Below, piece after piece: positions 7,546-16,069 of a stretch of DNA of 64,000 bases. The translations under genes were made by a program, and so were the position numbers. Every line of letters starts with the position of its first letter. Position 1 is the first letter of the stretch. The notes under the pieces were generated by a model. The model made no database searches. It saw only the letters and a program-made list of their open reading frames with translations, and was not told where the DNA came from. Source of the stretch: Chitinophaga sp. GbtcB8 (GTDB taxonomy: Bacteria > Bacteroidota > Bacteroidia > Chitinophagales > Chitinophagaceae); NCBI RefSeq assembly GCF_019091455.1, contig NZ_JAGXJN010000009.1, positions 122,069 through 186,068 of the forward strand, in the 5' to 3' direction.

Positions 7546-8553
7546 TTAGCAGCGGCCGGGGCGCTGGGCCTTGCCTGGCGGAACGCCAAACTTCTTCCGG
7601 AAGGCAGCGCTGAAATGCTGCACGGATGAATAGCCCAGCTCTTCGGCCAGCTGTTTGATCTGAGCACCGTCCAGTAATTGTTCCCTGGCTTGTTGCAGCC
7701 TGGCTTCGTTCAAACAGCCAAACACAGTATTATCGTACAATTCTTTAAAACCCTTTTTTAATTTGAATGTATTAATGCCGGCAATGGAAGCTAATTGCTG
7801 CAGTGAAGGCGGATCTGACAGGTGGGATAAAAGATATTCATACGCATGCACAATGGAGTCTTTATCCCGCCCTGTTTTAAGCACTGTTTTTTCATAACCG
7901 GTATCCTGTTGTGCAAATGCTTCTGCCTGCAGGATCAGCAGTTCAAGGCAACGGGCCTGCAAAAAGATCGGCTTCAGCCCGCCGGTGTAGGGGCAGCTCA
8001 TAATATCCTGTATGCACTGCCGCATAGCAAAAGAAATAGGCAGCCCGCCAGGGGCCATATTTGCACCCCGTCCGTTCACCACATGGTCTATAAAGCGCTG
8101 CATTTTTTCATTCGTGTTGGCTAGCAGGCTAATAAAATGAGCGGAGGTAAAATGCACTTCAAAGAACCGGTACGTTTCATCATTACAATAACTGGCATCC
8201 ACATCCAGTTCCGGCATATAGAAGATATTGTGCTCATTGGGCCTGAAATTGTATCTCCTGCCATCCACAAAGTTGTCTATAAGGCCGGTGCCACGCAGTG
8301 AAAAATGCAGCTCTACCATATCCGGCATGTCAAAAACCTTCATCCGTAAATGCTGCCGGTGCAGGCGCATATCGCCATATACAATGTAAATATTGTTCAG
8401 GTACAAGCGAACCATTTCCATATCTCCAAAGGGCATGCTGAATTTTTCCCGTTTTTCAGTTACCAGCGGCAGCCGGGCCGTAAGAGCATCAAAATCAACC
8501 ATGTCGTGCATGGCAAACCAGTTACTGTTACCGTCTTTTATCATCATGGCCAT
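7546..8553 (-). CDS. AraC-family regulator (PchR/YbtA type)
   Basis: This is a 335-residue regulator. Its N-terminal about 220 residues resemble the sensory half of PchR/YbtA-type proteins (MVELHFSLRGTGLIDN, NIFYMPELDVDASY). A C-terminal double helix-turn-helix follows at about 235-330 (SLQQLASIAGINTFKLKKGFKELY; IKQLAEELGYSSVQHFSAAFRKKFGVPPGKAQ). In characterised relatives this type binds a siderophore-iron complex and activates siderophore uptake and synthesis genes. It is divergent from two ABC exporters of the YbtP/YbtQ kind, the same partnership as in yersiniabactin loci. It probably controls them through the 145-base gap. The ATG at 8553 follows AAAAGGGA; ATG codons at residues 3 and 4 are alternatives. 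Confidence 0.9.
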   Translation of the reverse strand: MAMMIKDGNSNWFAMHDMVDFDALTARLPLVTEKREKFSMPFGDMEMVRLYLNNIYIVYGDMRLHRQHLRMKVFDMPDMVELHFSLRGTGLIDNFVDGRRYNFRPNEHNIFYMPELDVDASYCNDETYRFFEVHFTSAHFISLLANTNEKMQRFIDHVVNGRGANMAPGGLPISFAMRQCIQDIMSCPYTGGLKPIFLQARCLELLILQAEAFAQQDTGYEKTVLKTGRDKDSIVHAYEYLLSHLSDPPSLQQLASIAGINTFKLKKGFKELYDNTVFGCLNEARLQQAREQLLDGAQIKQLAEELGYSSVQHFSAAFRKKFGVPPGKAQRPGRC

Positions 8554-8650
8554 AAAAAATCCCTTTTATACCAATTAAACTCCCGATTGTATAAAAATGC
8601 GGGGCGTATTAAAGCTCACTTTTGCAGCTGTAAAATTAATCAATTATAGC

Positions 8651-8663
8651 CAGCATGATGCTG
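8651..8663. promoter_or_regulatory. Perfect 13-base palindrome, candidate operator
   Basis: CAGCATGATGCTG is a perfect odd palindrome centred 42 bases before the start of the first ABC transporter gene, in the gap between it and the divergent AraC regulator. AraC proteins usually bind direct repeats, so this may belong to another regulator or be chance. I saw no convincing -7 element in this gap. Confidence 0.35.
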
Positions 8664-8698
8664 CATACAGGATCATGTAAACTTTAATACATACCAGC

Positions 8699-10447
8699 AT
8701 GGAGAATAAACAAAGATCAGGCGTGGCCCGCCTGTTACAGATTGCCGGAAGCAGGAAAAGAATGCTGATGGTTTCCGGCATCCTTGCCCTTGGGCATGCG
8801 CTGCTGTCCCTGGTACCTTATATATTGATCTATGCCATTATCAGGGAGCTGCTGGCGCCGCCCATCCGGCTGCCGCTGATCCAGGGATACCTGCTACAGG
8901 CGGTGATCTATGCCGTTGTTTCCTATGTTTTGCTTTATGCTTCGGGTATGGCTTCCCATATTGCTGCTTTCAACATCCTCTATGAGCTGCGCCGGCAAAT
9001 GGCCGATAAGCTGGGCAGGCTGCCCCTTGGTTTTATTAACCGGAATAACTCTGGTGCGCTGAAGAAAATACTGGCGGATGATATAGAGCGTATTGAAAAT
9101 TTTATTGCACACAATATACCGGATTTCATTAAGGCGGTAATGCTGCCTTTCATTACGCTCAGCTATCTTTTTTATACGGACTGGCGGCTGGCGCTGGCCA
9201 GTGCTATCCCTATTGTGCTGCTGGCATTTGTGATCCCTATGATGTTCAGCAAAAAAAGAGTGGCCCTGCTTGCAGGCTACCATCGCTCATTAGAGCAAAT
9301 GAATGCAGTAACCGTTGAATTTATACGGGCCATGCCAGTGGTTAAAATATTTGGACAAACGGAAGAAAGCTTTGACCGCTACCGCAATGCAGTGAATGGA
9401 TTTAGGAAGATGGTAATGAGCTGGATCAAAAGCACCTCTCCGGCATTCGGCGTTTTTATCAGCTTTATGAGCAATGCCACGCTGCCTGTGCTGGCCATTG
9501 GTTTATATCTGTATACCCGGAACGGGATCGGGTTGCCCGTGCTTTTTATGTTCCTGATACTGGGGGTGGGATATATCCGTCCTTTGCTTGCCCTGAGCAG
9601 CCTGGGATCACAGCTCTCCGTGATCAGCCACGGGGTAAAACGGCTGGATGAGATCCTTTTCAGCCAGGAGCAGGAAGTACCGGGAAATGGTAAGCTGAAT
9701 AAAAATTACAACATCCGTTTCCGGGATGTATGTTTCAGCTATGATGAAGGCCAGCAGGTGCTGCACCATATAAACCTGCTGATACCGCAGGGAAAGATCA
9801 CGGCGCTGGTAGGCCCTTCGGGCTCCGGCAAGTCAACCATAGGCCAGCTGATAGCCCGTTTCTGGGATGTGCAGCGCGGGCACATCTTCATTGGCGGCAC
9901 AGATATAAAGGAAGTGTCGGTAAGTGAAATGATGGCGCATGTATCCTTTGTTTTCCAGGACAGCTTTATGTTTGAGCAAACCATTTATGAAAACATCCGC
10001 ATGGGTATGGATAAAACGGAGGAAGAAATAATTGCAGCTGCCAGGGCTGCACAATGTCATGAGTTCATTAGCCGGCTGCCAAAGAGTTATCATACAAAAT
10101 GGGGCAGCAATGGCATACACCTGAGCGGCGGGGAGCAGCAGCGGATACAGCTGGCCAGGGCCATGCTTAAAAATGCACCCATACTTGTACTGGATGAGGC
10201 TACGGCCTTTAGCGATCCGGAGAATGAATGGCTGATCCAGCAGGCGCTGGGCCGGCTTATCCGGAACAAAACAGTGGTGATCATAGCTCACCGCCTCAGC
10301 ACCATTACCAACAGCGATCAGATTGTTGTAATGCAAAACGGCAGCATTGCCGGCAGCGGCCAGCATGATGATCTGCTGCTCACCTGTGACCTGTACCGTA
10401 ATATGTGGGAAGCGCACACCCGCACAAAACATTTTGCCATCGGCTAA
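8699..10447 (+). CDS. ABC transporter, fused permease/ATPase (YbtP/YbtQ-like, first)
   Basis: This 582-residue protein is a half-transporter. An exporter-type membrane domain (about 20-310, six hydrophobic segments) is followed by an ATPase domain with Walker A GPSGSGKST at about 372-380, signature LSGGEQQR at about 474, Walker B LVLDEAT at about 495 and an H-loop AHRLST. The D-loop reads AFSDPENE instead of the usual ASLDPENE. I recall this variant in YbtQ-like siderophore transporters. It is followed after 18 bases by a second half-transporter with canonical motifs, so the two probably form a heterodimer with one degenerate or modified site. The divergent PchR-type regulator supports a role in ferric-siderophore import or siderophore export. 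Confidence 0.88.
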   Translation: MENKQRSGVARLLQIAGSRKRMLMVSGILALGHALLSLVPYILIYAIIRELLAPPIRLPLIQGYLLQAVIYAVVSYVLLYASGMASHIAAFNILYELRRQMADKLGRLPLGFINRNNSGALKKILADDIERIENFIAHNIPDFIKAVMLPFITLSYLFYTDWRLALASAIPIVLLAFVIPMMFSKKRVALLAGYHRSLEQMNAVTVEFIRAMPVVKIFGQTEESFDRYRNAVNGFRKMVMSWIKSTSPAFGVFISFMSNATLPVLAIGLYLYTRNGIGLPVLFMFLILGVGYIRPLLALSSLGSQLSVISHGVKRLDEILFSQEQEVPGNGKLNKNYNIRFRDVCFSYDEGQQVLHHINLLIPQGKITALVGPSGSGKSTIGQLIARFWDVQRGHIFIGGTDIKEVSVSEMMAHVSFVFQDSFMFEQTIYENIRMGMDKTEEEIIAAARAAQCHEFISRLPKSYHTKWGSNGIHLSGGEQQRIQLARAMLKNAPILVLDEATAFSDPENEWLIQQALGRLIRNKTVVIIAHRLSTITNSDQIVVMQNGSIAGSGQHDDLLLTCDLYRNMWEAHTRTKHFAIG

Positions 10448-10465
10448 CCAGATAATAAGCAGAAA

Positions 10466-12187
10466 ATGATAAAGAATCTCTTATATACTTTTAAAGCAGC
10501 CCCGGACCGCGTAAGAAAAAGCCTGCTGCTGGAGCTGCTGCAAGGCATCCTGATAGCTATACCCACCGGCTTTTTGCTCCTGGTCATAGAGGAGCTGTTC
10601 TCCCCGGCGCCGGACCTGCAACGGTTATGGACCTACGTAATAATTATGACCGTATTGCTGCTGCTGCAATTGTTCCTGGCAACAAAGAATATAGTAGCCA
10701 GCAACCTGATGACCTATACCTTATCCACTAACCTGCGGATAAGATTGGGGCAGCACCTGCAAAAGCTTTCCATGGGTACCTATAAACAACGCGATCCCGG
10801 TGATATTGCCGCTGTGGCCCTGCAGGATGTGGCTAATTTTGAAATTATATTTGGCCACACCATTGGCGCCCTGCTGGGCGCTGTATTTACAACCATCATT
10901 CTTTCGGTGTTCTTACTGGTGATGGACTGGCGGATGGCTTTAATATTGCTGGCAGCATTACCCTTAAGCTGGGGCATGATCCGGATGGCCGATCTGCTGA
11001 TCGTGAAGGAAGGTAAAAAGCATATACAGGCCCGTAATGAAACCGGCGCCAGGTTCCTGGAATATGTGCAGGGCATCCGTCATATTAAGTCTTACGGGTT
11101 AACAGGCAGCCGTTTTGCCAGCCTTGAAAAGGCGCTGAATGATTTCCGGAAAGCCAGCATACGCACAGAAGCCATTCCCGGTCCTTTTTTGCTGACCGTT
11201 GCCATATTCTTTGAGCTGTTCTTTTTGGCAATGGTTTACCTGGGTATGCTGCGCCTGGCAGGGGGCGGCCTTTCCGGCAGCACGCTGATCGCCTTTCTGA
11301 TCCTGGGTTACCGCTTATACGAACCTTTGAAGATCATCATGATGGACTATGTATTATTACGGTACATGAACATAAGCCTGGGCAGGGTGCTGGAGCTGCT
11401 GTTTGTGCCGGCACAGACAGCCGGCAGTAAGCGGGTTCCGGAAAAATTTGACATTAGTTTTGAGCAGGTACATTTTTCTTATGATGATCAAAACCCGGTA
11501 TTGCAGGATGTATCTTTTTCATTACCTGAAAAAAGTATGCTGGCGCTGGTAGGTCCTTCCGGTTCAGGGAAAACCACCATTACCTCGCTGATCGCGCGGT
11601 TCTGGGAAGCAAATGCGGGCGCAGTTAAGATAGGCGGCATTGATGTGAAAGAAATGAGCCCGGATACGATCTATGAGCTTATCAGCGAGGTTTTCCAGGA
11701 TGTATACCTCTTTGACGACACTATTTATAACAACATCCGTTTTGGCCGTATGGATGCCAGTGAGGAGGAGATACTGGCGGCTGCTGAAAAAGCCATGGTA
11801 TTAGATTTTAGCTTTGAAATGCCGGAGGGGCTGCAAACCCGCACCGGAGAAGGGGGCAACCGGCTTTCCGGCGGCCAGAAACAGCGGATCAGCATTGCAA
11901 GGGCTTTATTGAAAAATGCCCCCATCATATTATTGGATGAGGCCACCGCTTCCCTGGACCCTGAAAACGAAATATACATTCAACAGGCCATCCAGGAGCT
12001 GGTAAAGGAAAAAACCGTTGTGGTAATTGCGCACAAGCTGGCCACCATCCAAAAGGCCAATGCCATACTGGTGCTTAACAGCGGCCAGGTGCTGCAGTAC
12101 GGCACCCATGAAGCGCTGATACGCAGGGACGGCTTATACCGGCGCCTGTGGGACATTCAGCAGCTTGCCGGCGGGTGGAGCGTATAA
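10466..12187 (+). CDS. ABC transporter, fused permease/ATPase (YbtP/YbtQ-like, second)
   Basis: This 573-residue protein has the same plan as its upstream neighbour: a six-helix membrane domain (about 15-290) and an ATPase domain with Walker A GPSGSGKTT at about 362, signature LSGGQKQR at about 466, Walker B ILLDEATASLDPENE at about 487 and H-loop AHKLAT. The motifs are fully canonical. The 18-base spacing and the complementary D-loop difference suggest the two genes make a heterodimeric transporter. The AraC/PchR-type gene next door points to iron-siderophore traffic. A Crp/Fnr-family gene begins 21 bases downstream and may be cotranscribed. Confidence 0.88.
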   Translation: MIKNLLYTFKAAPDRVRKSLLLELLQGILIAIPTGFLLLVIEELFSPAPDLQRLWTYVIIMTVLLLLQLFLATKNIVASNLMTYTLSTNLRIRLGQHLQKLSMGTYKQRDPGDIAAVALQDVANFEIIFGHTIGALLGAVFTTIILSVFLLVMDWRMALILLAALPLSWGMIRMADLLIVKEGKKHIQARNETGARFLEYVQGIRHIKSYGLTGSRFASLEKALNDFRKASIRTEAIPGPFLLTVAIFFELFFLAMVYLGMLRLAGGGLSGSTLIAFLILGYRLYEPLKIIMMDYVLLRYMNISLGRVLELLFVPAQTAGSKRVPEKFDISFEQVHFSYDDQNPVLQDVSFSLPEKSMLALVGPSGSGKTTITSLIARFWEANAGAVKIGGIDVKEMSPDTIYELISEVFQDVYLFDDTIYNNIRFGRMDASEEEILAAAEKAMVLDFSFEMPEGLQTRTGEGGNRLSGGQKQRISIARALLKNAPIILLDEATASLDPENEIYIQQAIQELVKEKTVVVIAHKLATIQKANAILVLNSGQVLQYGTHEALIRRDGLYRRLWDIQQLAGGWSV

Positions 12188-12208
12188 TACCTTTTTGTAT
12201 ATTTAATA

Positions 12209-12784
12209 ATGTTTGAGCAATTCAGAAATAAATTCCCGCTTGACGATGATAAATGGAACGACTATACCGGCTGTTTTAAACGCATGAAAGTTTCTGCGAG
12301 AACAGCGGTTTTAAAGGAAGGCGATATTCCAAAGAATATGTTCTTAATTGAAAAGGGGTGTATCCGTGTGTGGTTTAATAACGATGGAAAGGATGTTACA
12401 ACCCAGTTCTTCTTTGAAAATAACATGGTTTCTTCTATTGAAAGTTTCAGGAAGGGATACCCAAGCCCGGTAACCATTGAAACCATTGAGCCCTGCGTGT
12501 TATGGTACATTCATAAAAAAGATGCAGACCGGATCATTGCGGAGGTAAGTGAGCTGCCTGTATTCCGGGAGATGATCATAGATACCGTATTTGAGCGCAC
12601 CTATGATTACATGAAACAGTTCTTTTCCTTTATAAAAGATACCCCACAGCAACGCTATCTGAACCTGGTAAAAGAAAAACCACAGGTGGTGCAGCGGGTG
12701 CCCCAGCATTATATTGCTTCCTACCTGGGTGTTAGCACGGTGCACCTGAGCCGCATTAAAAGTAAGCTGGCCAAAGAAAAGTAA
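12209..12784 (+). CDS. Crp/Fnr-family transcriptional regulator
   Basis: This 191-residue regulator has an N-terminal cyclic-nucleotide-binding-like beta barrel (about 25-120; VLKEGDIPKNMFLIEKGCIRVWF and DVTTQFFFENNMV). The C-terminal winged helix is shortened (about 150-190; YIASYLGVSTVHLSRIKSKL). This compact form is very common in Bacteroidota and normally lacks the Fnr iron-sulfur cysteines, as here. It lies 21 bases after the ABC pair, so it could be read through from them. A perfect palindrome (ATAACAAATGTTAT) lies right after its stop, in front of the oxidoreductase gene, and is the most likely target. Confidence 0.9.
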   Translation: MFEQFRNKFPLDDDKWNDYTGCFKRMKVSARTAVLKEGDIPKNMFLIEKGCIRVWFNNDGKDVTTQFFFENNMVSSIESFRKGYPSPVTIETIEPCVLWYIHKKDADRIIAEVSELPVFREMIIDTVFERTYDYMKQFFSFIKDTPQQRYLNLVKEKPQVVQRVPQHYIASYLGVSTVHLSRIKSKLAKEK

Positions 12785-12798
12785 AGCCCCCGTATTTG

Positions 12799-12842
12799 AT
12801 AACAAATGTTATTGCCCGCCGGTATATTGCCGGGTAGCTTTG
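12799..12842 (+). promoter_or_regulatory. Promoter with candidate Crp/Fnr operator
   Basis: TTG at 12812-12814, 20 bases, then TAGCTTTG at 12835-12842 fits the Bacteroidota sigma-A pattern TTG-N19/20-TAnnTTTG. It lies 20 bases upstream of the oxidoreductase ATG. A perfect palindrome ATAACA-AA-TGTTAT (12799-12812) abuts the -33 element. Its centre falls about 41 bases before the expected transcription start, the place of a class II activator. The gene just upstream encodes a Crp/Fnr regulator. Confidence 0.6.
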
Positions 12843-12862
12843 CATTATAAAAATTATCAAAT

Positions 12863-13831
12863 ATGAAAGCAGCAGTTATGTATCAAAGGGGCGGAATGCC
12901 GCAATACGTGGATTTTCCCGAACCCGTAGCCCAAAAAAATGAGCTGTTAATCTTTATGAAAGCAGCCGCTATTAAACAGCTTGACAGATCAATGGCAAGC
13001 GGCAGGCATTATTCAGTACAAAATGATCCGGAGCAGGCAACCATTATTGGCGGCGATGGAGTAGGCGTGCTGGAAAACGGCACCCGGGTGTATGCCGTTG
13101 GCGCAACCGGTATGATAGCAGAGAAAGCCGTGATTGAAAAAGACCGCATGGTGCCCTTACCGTCAGGTATTGATGATGTTACTGCAGCGGCCCTGCCCAA
13201 TGCGGTGTTTGGATCTGCTATGGGGCTTCGCTTCCGGGCATGCATGAAAAAGGGCGAAACCGTGTTAATAAACGGCGCTACGGGTTTTACCGGGAAAATA
13301 GCGGTACAGGTAGCAAAATATTACGGCGCAAAAAGAATAATTGTAACGGGCAGGAATAAACAGACCTTACAGTCCCTGCTGGCATTGGGGGCAGATGAAA
13401 TTATTACGCTGGAACAGGAGGATGAAGCCTTTGTTGCACAAATAAAAGCCATTCATAACCGCACGCCTATTGACATTATCCTGGATTATTTATGGGGGCA
13501 TACCGCAGAGCTCATCCTCTCCGCTTTTAAGGGGCAGGGCATGTTCACCTATAAAACGCGGTTTGTATCTATTGGCTCTATGGCAGGCGACCTTATTCAA
13601 TTATCCGCAGAGAATTTACGAAGCGTAGACCTGCAGCTGACCGGCTCTGGTTTGGGTAGCTGGACAAAACCTGAAGTACAGGAATTGCTTAAAAAAATAT
13701 TGCCGGAGATGTTTAAACTGGCGGCAGCAGGTAAGCTAAAGGTTGAAACGGTTAGCGTAGATTTAAAAGACATTGCCAGCCTGTGGGACCTGGATATTCC
13801 CGGCGGACAACGCTTAGTAGTTACTATATGA
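12863..13831 (+). CDS. Zinc-independent medium-chain dehydrogenase (quinone oxidoreductase-like)
   Basis: This 322-residue enzyme is of the MDR superfamily. The N-terminal GroES-like domain lacks the catalytic and structural zinc cysteines. It is followed by a Rossmann fold with VLINGATGFTGKIAVQVAKYYGAKRIIVTGRN, where the residue pattern around the second strand favours NADPH. Members reduce quinones or activated alkenes; the actual substrate here is unknown. It has its own promoter with a palindrome next to a Crp/Fnr gene, and its stop overlaps the start of the DoxX-like gene (ATGA), so the two are coupled. Confidence 0.85.
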   Translation: MKAAVMYQRGGMPQYVDFPEPVAQKNELLIFMKAAAIKQLDRSMASGRHYSVQNDPEQATIIGGDGVGVLENGTRVYAVGATGMIAEKAVIEKDRMVPLPSGIDDVTAAALPNAVFGSAMGLRFRACMKKGETVLINGATGFTGKIAVQVAKYYGAKRIIVTGRNKQTLQSLLALGADEIITLEQEDEAFVAQIKAIHNRTPIDIILDYLWGHTAELILSAFKGQGMFTYKTRFVSIGSMAGDLIQLSAENLRSVDLQLTGSGLGSWTKPEVQELLKKILPEMFKLAAAGKLKVETVSVDLKDIASLWDLDIPGGQRLVVTI

Positions 13832-14265
13832 TAGTGGCGCTGTTAATTGCAGCATGGTTATTTATAACCAATAAATTTAAGACTTTGAAAACAACTAAAA
13901 TTACCTACTGGGTATCTACCAGCATAGTAGCCGGAATGATAATATTGTCGGCATACAATTATATGACCAGGGAAGAAGTAAAAGTGATCTGCCGGCATTT
14001 AGGGTTTCCGGATTATTTCAGGATAGAGGTGGCATTGGCTAAGTTTTTAGGGGCCCTTGCATTATTAGCGCCCATTAGCAGCAGAATAAAAGAATGGGCT
14101 TATTTTGGTTTTGTGATCATCTTTATTTCTGCGCCCATTGCGCATATAGCCTCTGGTGACCCGCTTGCACAAAGCTTTGGCGCATTAGGATATTTAGCGG
14201 TGCTGGCGGTTTCTTATGTAAGCTGGCAAAAGAGGAGGGTAGCAGTGCTGCCGGCGCACGCTTAA
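13828..14265 (+). CDS. DoxX-like small membrane protein
   Basis: Starting at the ATG that overlaps the preceding stop codon, the protein has 145 residues and four or five hydrophobic segments. From about residue 20 (LKTTKITYWVSTSIVAGMIILSAYNYM) it matches DoxX-like family proteins, which usually begin just there. A TTG at 13885 is therefore an alternative start. DoxX-like proteins are small quinone-pool-related membrane proteins of poorly known function. Coupling to the quinone-reductase-like gene fits that. Its last bases overlap the stop of the convergent GlxA-type gene by 4. Confidence 0.75.
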   Translation: MIVALLIAAWLFITNKFKTLKTTKITYWVSTSIVAGMIILSAYNYMTREEVKVICRHLGFPDYFRIEVALAKFLGALALLAPISSRIKEWAYFGFVIIFISAPIAHIASGDPLAQSFGALGYLAVLAVSYVSWQKRRVAVLPAHA

Positions 14266-15242
14266 ACCACCGCTTCTTTATTATACCTCATCCTGTATTC
14301 CAGCGGCGACATCCCGGTTATTTTCCTGAATACCTCGCGGAATGCCTTCAGGTCAGAATAACCCACCTCATACATTACTTCATTAATTGTTTTGCGGCTG
14401 GTTTCAAAGGCTTTTTTGGCCGATTCAATTTTTACTCTTTGCGAATATTCAATGGGCGTATTCCCGGTGGCTTTAATGAACCGCCTGTCAAAGTTGCGCC
14501 TGCCAACAGCAAATTTGGAAGATAGCTGTTCAATGGATATTTTTTCCTGCAGGTTACTTTCAAGATATGCCTGGGCCTGTTTCACCATTTCATCGCCATG
14601 CAGCTTTTGACCGGTAAAGATGGTAAATGCGGATTGGCTTTGGCGGTCCATTTCAATCTGAAATACTTTGGAACAAAAAATGGCGGTTTGCCTGTCAAAA
14701 TACTTCTCTACCAGGTATAACACCAGGTTCAGGAAGGAATAGGCGCCGCCATTTGTATAGATCCCGTTTTCATCTGTGATGAGCTTATCCGGCTGTAAAT
14801 TCACTTTGGGAAACATGGTTCTGAAATTATCCGCAGCCGCCCAATGCGTAGAACAGGCCCTTCCATCCAGCAGGCCTGAAGAAGCCAGCATAAATGCACC
14901 GGTGCATATGCTGGCTATTTCAGCGCCCTCTTTATATTGTTTCGCTACCCAGTCAATCAGCAGCTGGTTACCCTTCACTGCTTTCTGATAGTTATGATTC
15001 AGGGAAGGGATAACAATAAGATTGGTTTTTTTAATACTGGAAATATGAGTTTGTGGCCGTACGGCAAACAGACCTCCATAGAACTCCACCTCATCTGAAA
15101 TGCCGGCTAATTCAATTTTAAATAATTCACTCCTGCCGCTTGCCTTCCAGTACTCATTGGCCCGGGTAAATATTTTGTAGGTGCCCACTATGCTGCTCAG
15201 GTTATTCTCTCCTTCGGGTACTATGATGGTAAGGTGTTTCAT
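14262..15242 (-). CDS. GlxA-type AraC regulator with DJ-1/PfpI domain
   Basis: This 326-residue regulator has an N-terminal DJ-1/PfpI-like domain (1 to about 190) containing the nucleophile-elbow motif ASICTGAFMLASSGLLDGR and a following THW. A C-terminal AraC double HTH is at about 225-320 (ISIEQLSSKFAVGRRNFDRRFIKATGNTPIEYSQ; INEVMYEVGYSDLKAFREVFRKITGMSPLEYR). This architecture is typical of GlxA-family regulators; their ligands are mostly unknown. It is convergent with the oxidoreductase/DoxX pair (4-base overlap at the stops) and divergent from the SRPBCC gene 141 bases away. Confidence 0.92.
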   Translation of the reverse strand: MKHLTIIVPEGENNLSSIVGTYKIFTRANEYWKASGRSELFKIELAGISDEVEFYGGLFAVRPQTHISSIKKTNLIVIPSLNHNYQKAVKGNQLLIDWVAKQYKEGAEIASICTGAFMLASSGLLDGRACSTHWAAADNFRTMFPKVNLQPDKLITDENGIYTNGGAYSFLNLVLYLVEKYFDRQTAIFCSKVFQIEMDRQSQSAFTIFTGQKLHGDEMVKQAQAYLESNLQEKISIEQLSSKFAVGRRNFDRRFIKATGNTPIEYSQRVKIESAKKAFETSRKTINEVMYEVGYSDLKAFREVFRKITGMSPLEYRMRYNKEAVV

Positions 15243-15336
15243 TGCAATTCCTTTTTATAAAGGTAACAACTTGTACTGTCCAAATCAACCCATCAGAATT
15301 TCCATTTGGCACCCCCGGAATGTAATATTTAGACGA

Positions 15337-15344
15337 TACTTTTG
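15337..15344 (+). promoter_or_regulatory. -7 promoter element (TACTTTTG)
   Basis: TACTTTTG matches the Bacteroidota -7 consensus TAnnTTTG and lies 38 bases before the SRPBCC gene ATG. A TTTG at 15305-15308 is too far (28-base spacer) to be a good -33 element, so only the -7 box is called. Confidence 0.45.
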
Positions 15345-15382
15345 CTAAGTAAAGTTTTTAACCATCAAAATATATTCTGACA

Positions 15383-15874
15383 ATGAGTACATCCTTTAGC
15401 ACTACCTTCCTGGTAGACCAAACACCCAAAGAAGTCTTCAACGCCGTTAACAACCCCCGTGGCTGGTGGTCTGAAGAAATTGAAGGCAATACAGAAAAGC
15501 TCAATGAGGAGTTTTTGTATCACTTTAAAGATGTTCATGTTACAAAACTGAAATTAACAGAAGTCGTGCCTTATAAAAGGGTAGTATGGCTGGTATTGGA
15601 CAACTATTTTGATTTCACGGAGGATAAAACTGAGTGGAGGGATACAAAGATCATTTTTGAGATCACGGAAAAGGATGGCAAAACCCAGCTTCAGTTCACT
15701 CACCTGGGTTTAGTACCTGACTATGAATGCTACAAGATTTGTTTTGATGCATGGAGCAATTACATCAACAACAGCCTGCGTAACCTGATTGTTACAGGAA
15801 AAGGAACACCCAATCCTAAAGAAGGCGGGTTTAATTCGGAGCTGCTGGAAAAATGGAAATTGCAGAAGCAATAA
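15383..15874 (+). CDS. SRPBCC (AHSA1-like) domain protein
   Basis: This 163-residue protein is of the START/Bet v1-like (SRPBCC, activator of Hsp90 ATPase homologue) family. It opens with STTFLVDQTPKEVFNAVNNPRGWWSEEIEG, the usual first strand and helix. LVLDNYFDF and GKTQLQFTHLGLVPDYECY give the later strands, and a long C-terminal helix ends the fold (SNYINNSLRNLIVTG). Such proteins bind hydrophobic ligands in a cavity; the ligand is unknown. A truncated second copy of its first 40 residues follows 43 bases downstream. It is divergent from the GlxA-type regulator, which may control it. Confidence 0.88.
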   Translation: MSTSFSTTFLVDQTPKEVFNAVNNPRGWWSEEIEGNTEKLNEEFLYHFKDVHVTKLKLTEVVPYKRVVWLVLDNYFDFTEDKTEWRDTKIIFEITEKDGKTQLQFTHLGLVPDYECYKICFDAWSNYINNSLRNLIVTGKGTPNPKEGGFNSELLEKWKLQKQ

Positions 15875-15917
15875 AAAACCACATTCGCCGCCATTTTAAA
15901 ACCATCAATAAAAAATT

Positions 15918-16040
15918 ATGAACGATCAAAACTTCACTGTTTCCTTTCTGGTAGATCAAACACCGGAGGAAACCTTCAATGCCGTTAATAATGTTCAGCA
16001 ATGGTGGACAGAAAATATTGAGGGCAGCTTTCAGTCCTGA
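15918..16040 (+). pseudogene. Truncated duplicate of the SRPBCC gene
   Basis: This 40-codon frame starts MNDQNFTVSFLVDQTPEET and continues with FNAVNN, WW and IEG. It is clearly homologous to residues 3-36 of the SRPBCC protein just upstream and then stops after SFQS. The remainder of the domain (about 120 residues) is absent downstream in any frame that I can see. It looks like a decayed tandem duplicate, though expression as a short peptide cannot be excluded. Confidence 0.75.
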
Positions 16041-16069
16041 AAGCTGCACAGTGGATCCTTATAACGCGT

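Noticed and set aside
9833..10432. 199-codon minus-strand frame
   Set aside because: Complete overlap with the ATPase domain of the first ABC transporter; no domain of its own.
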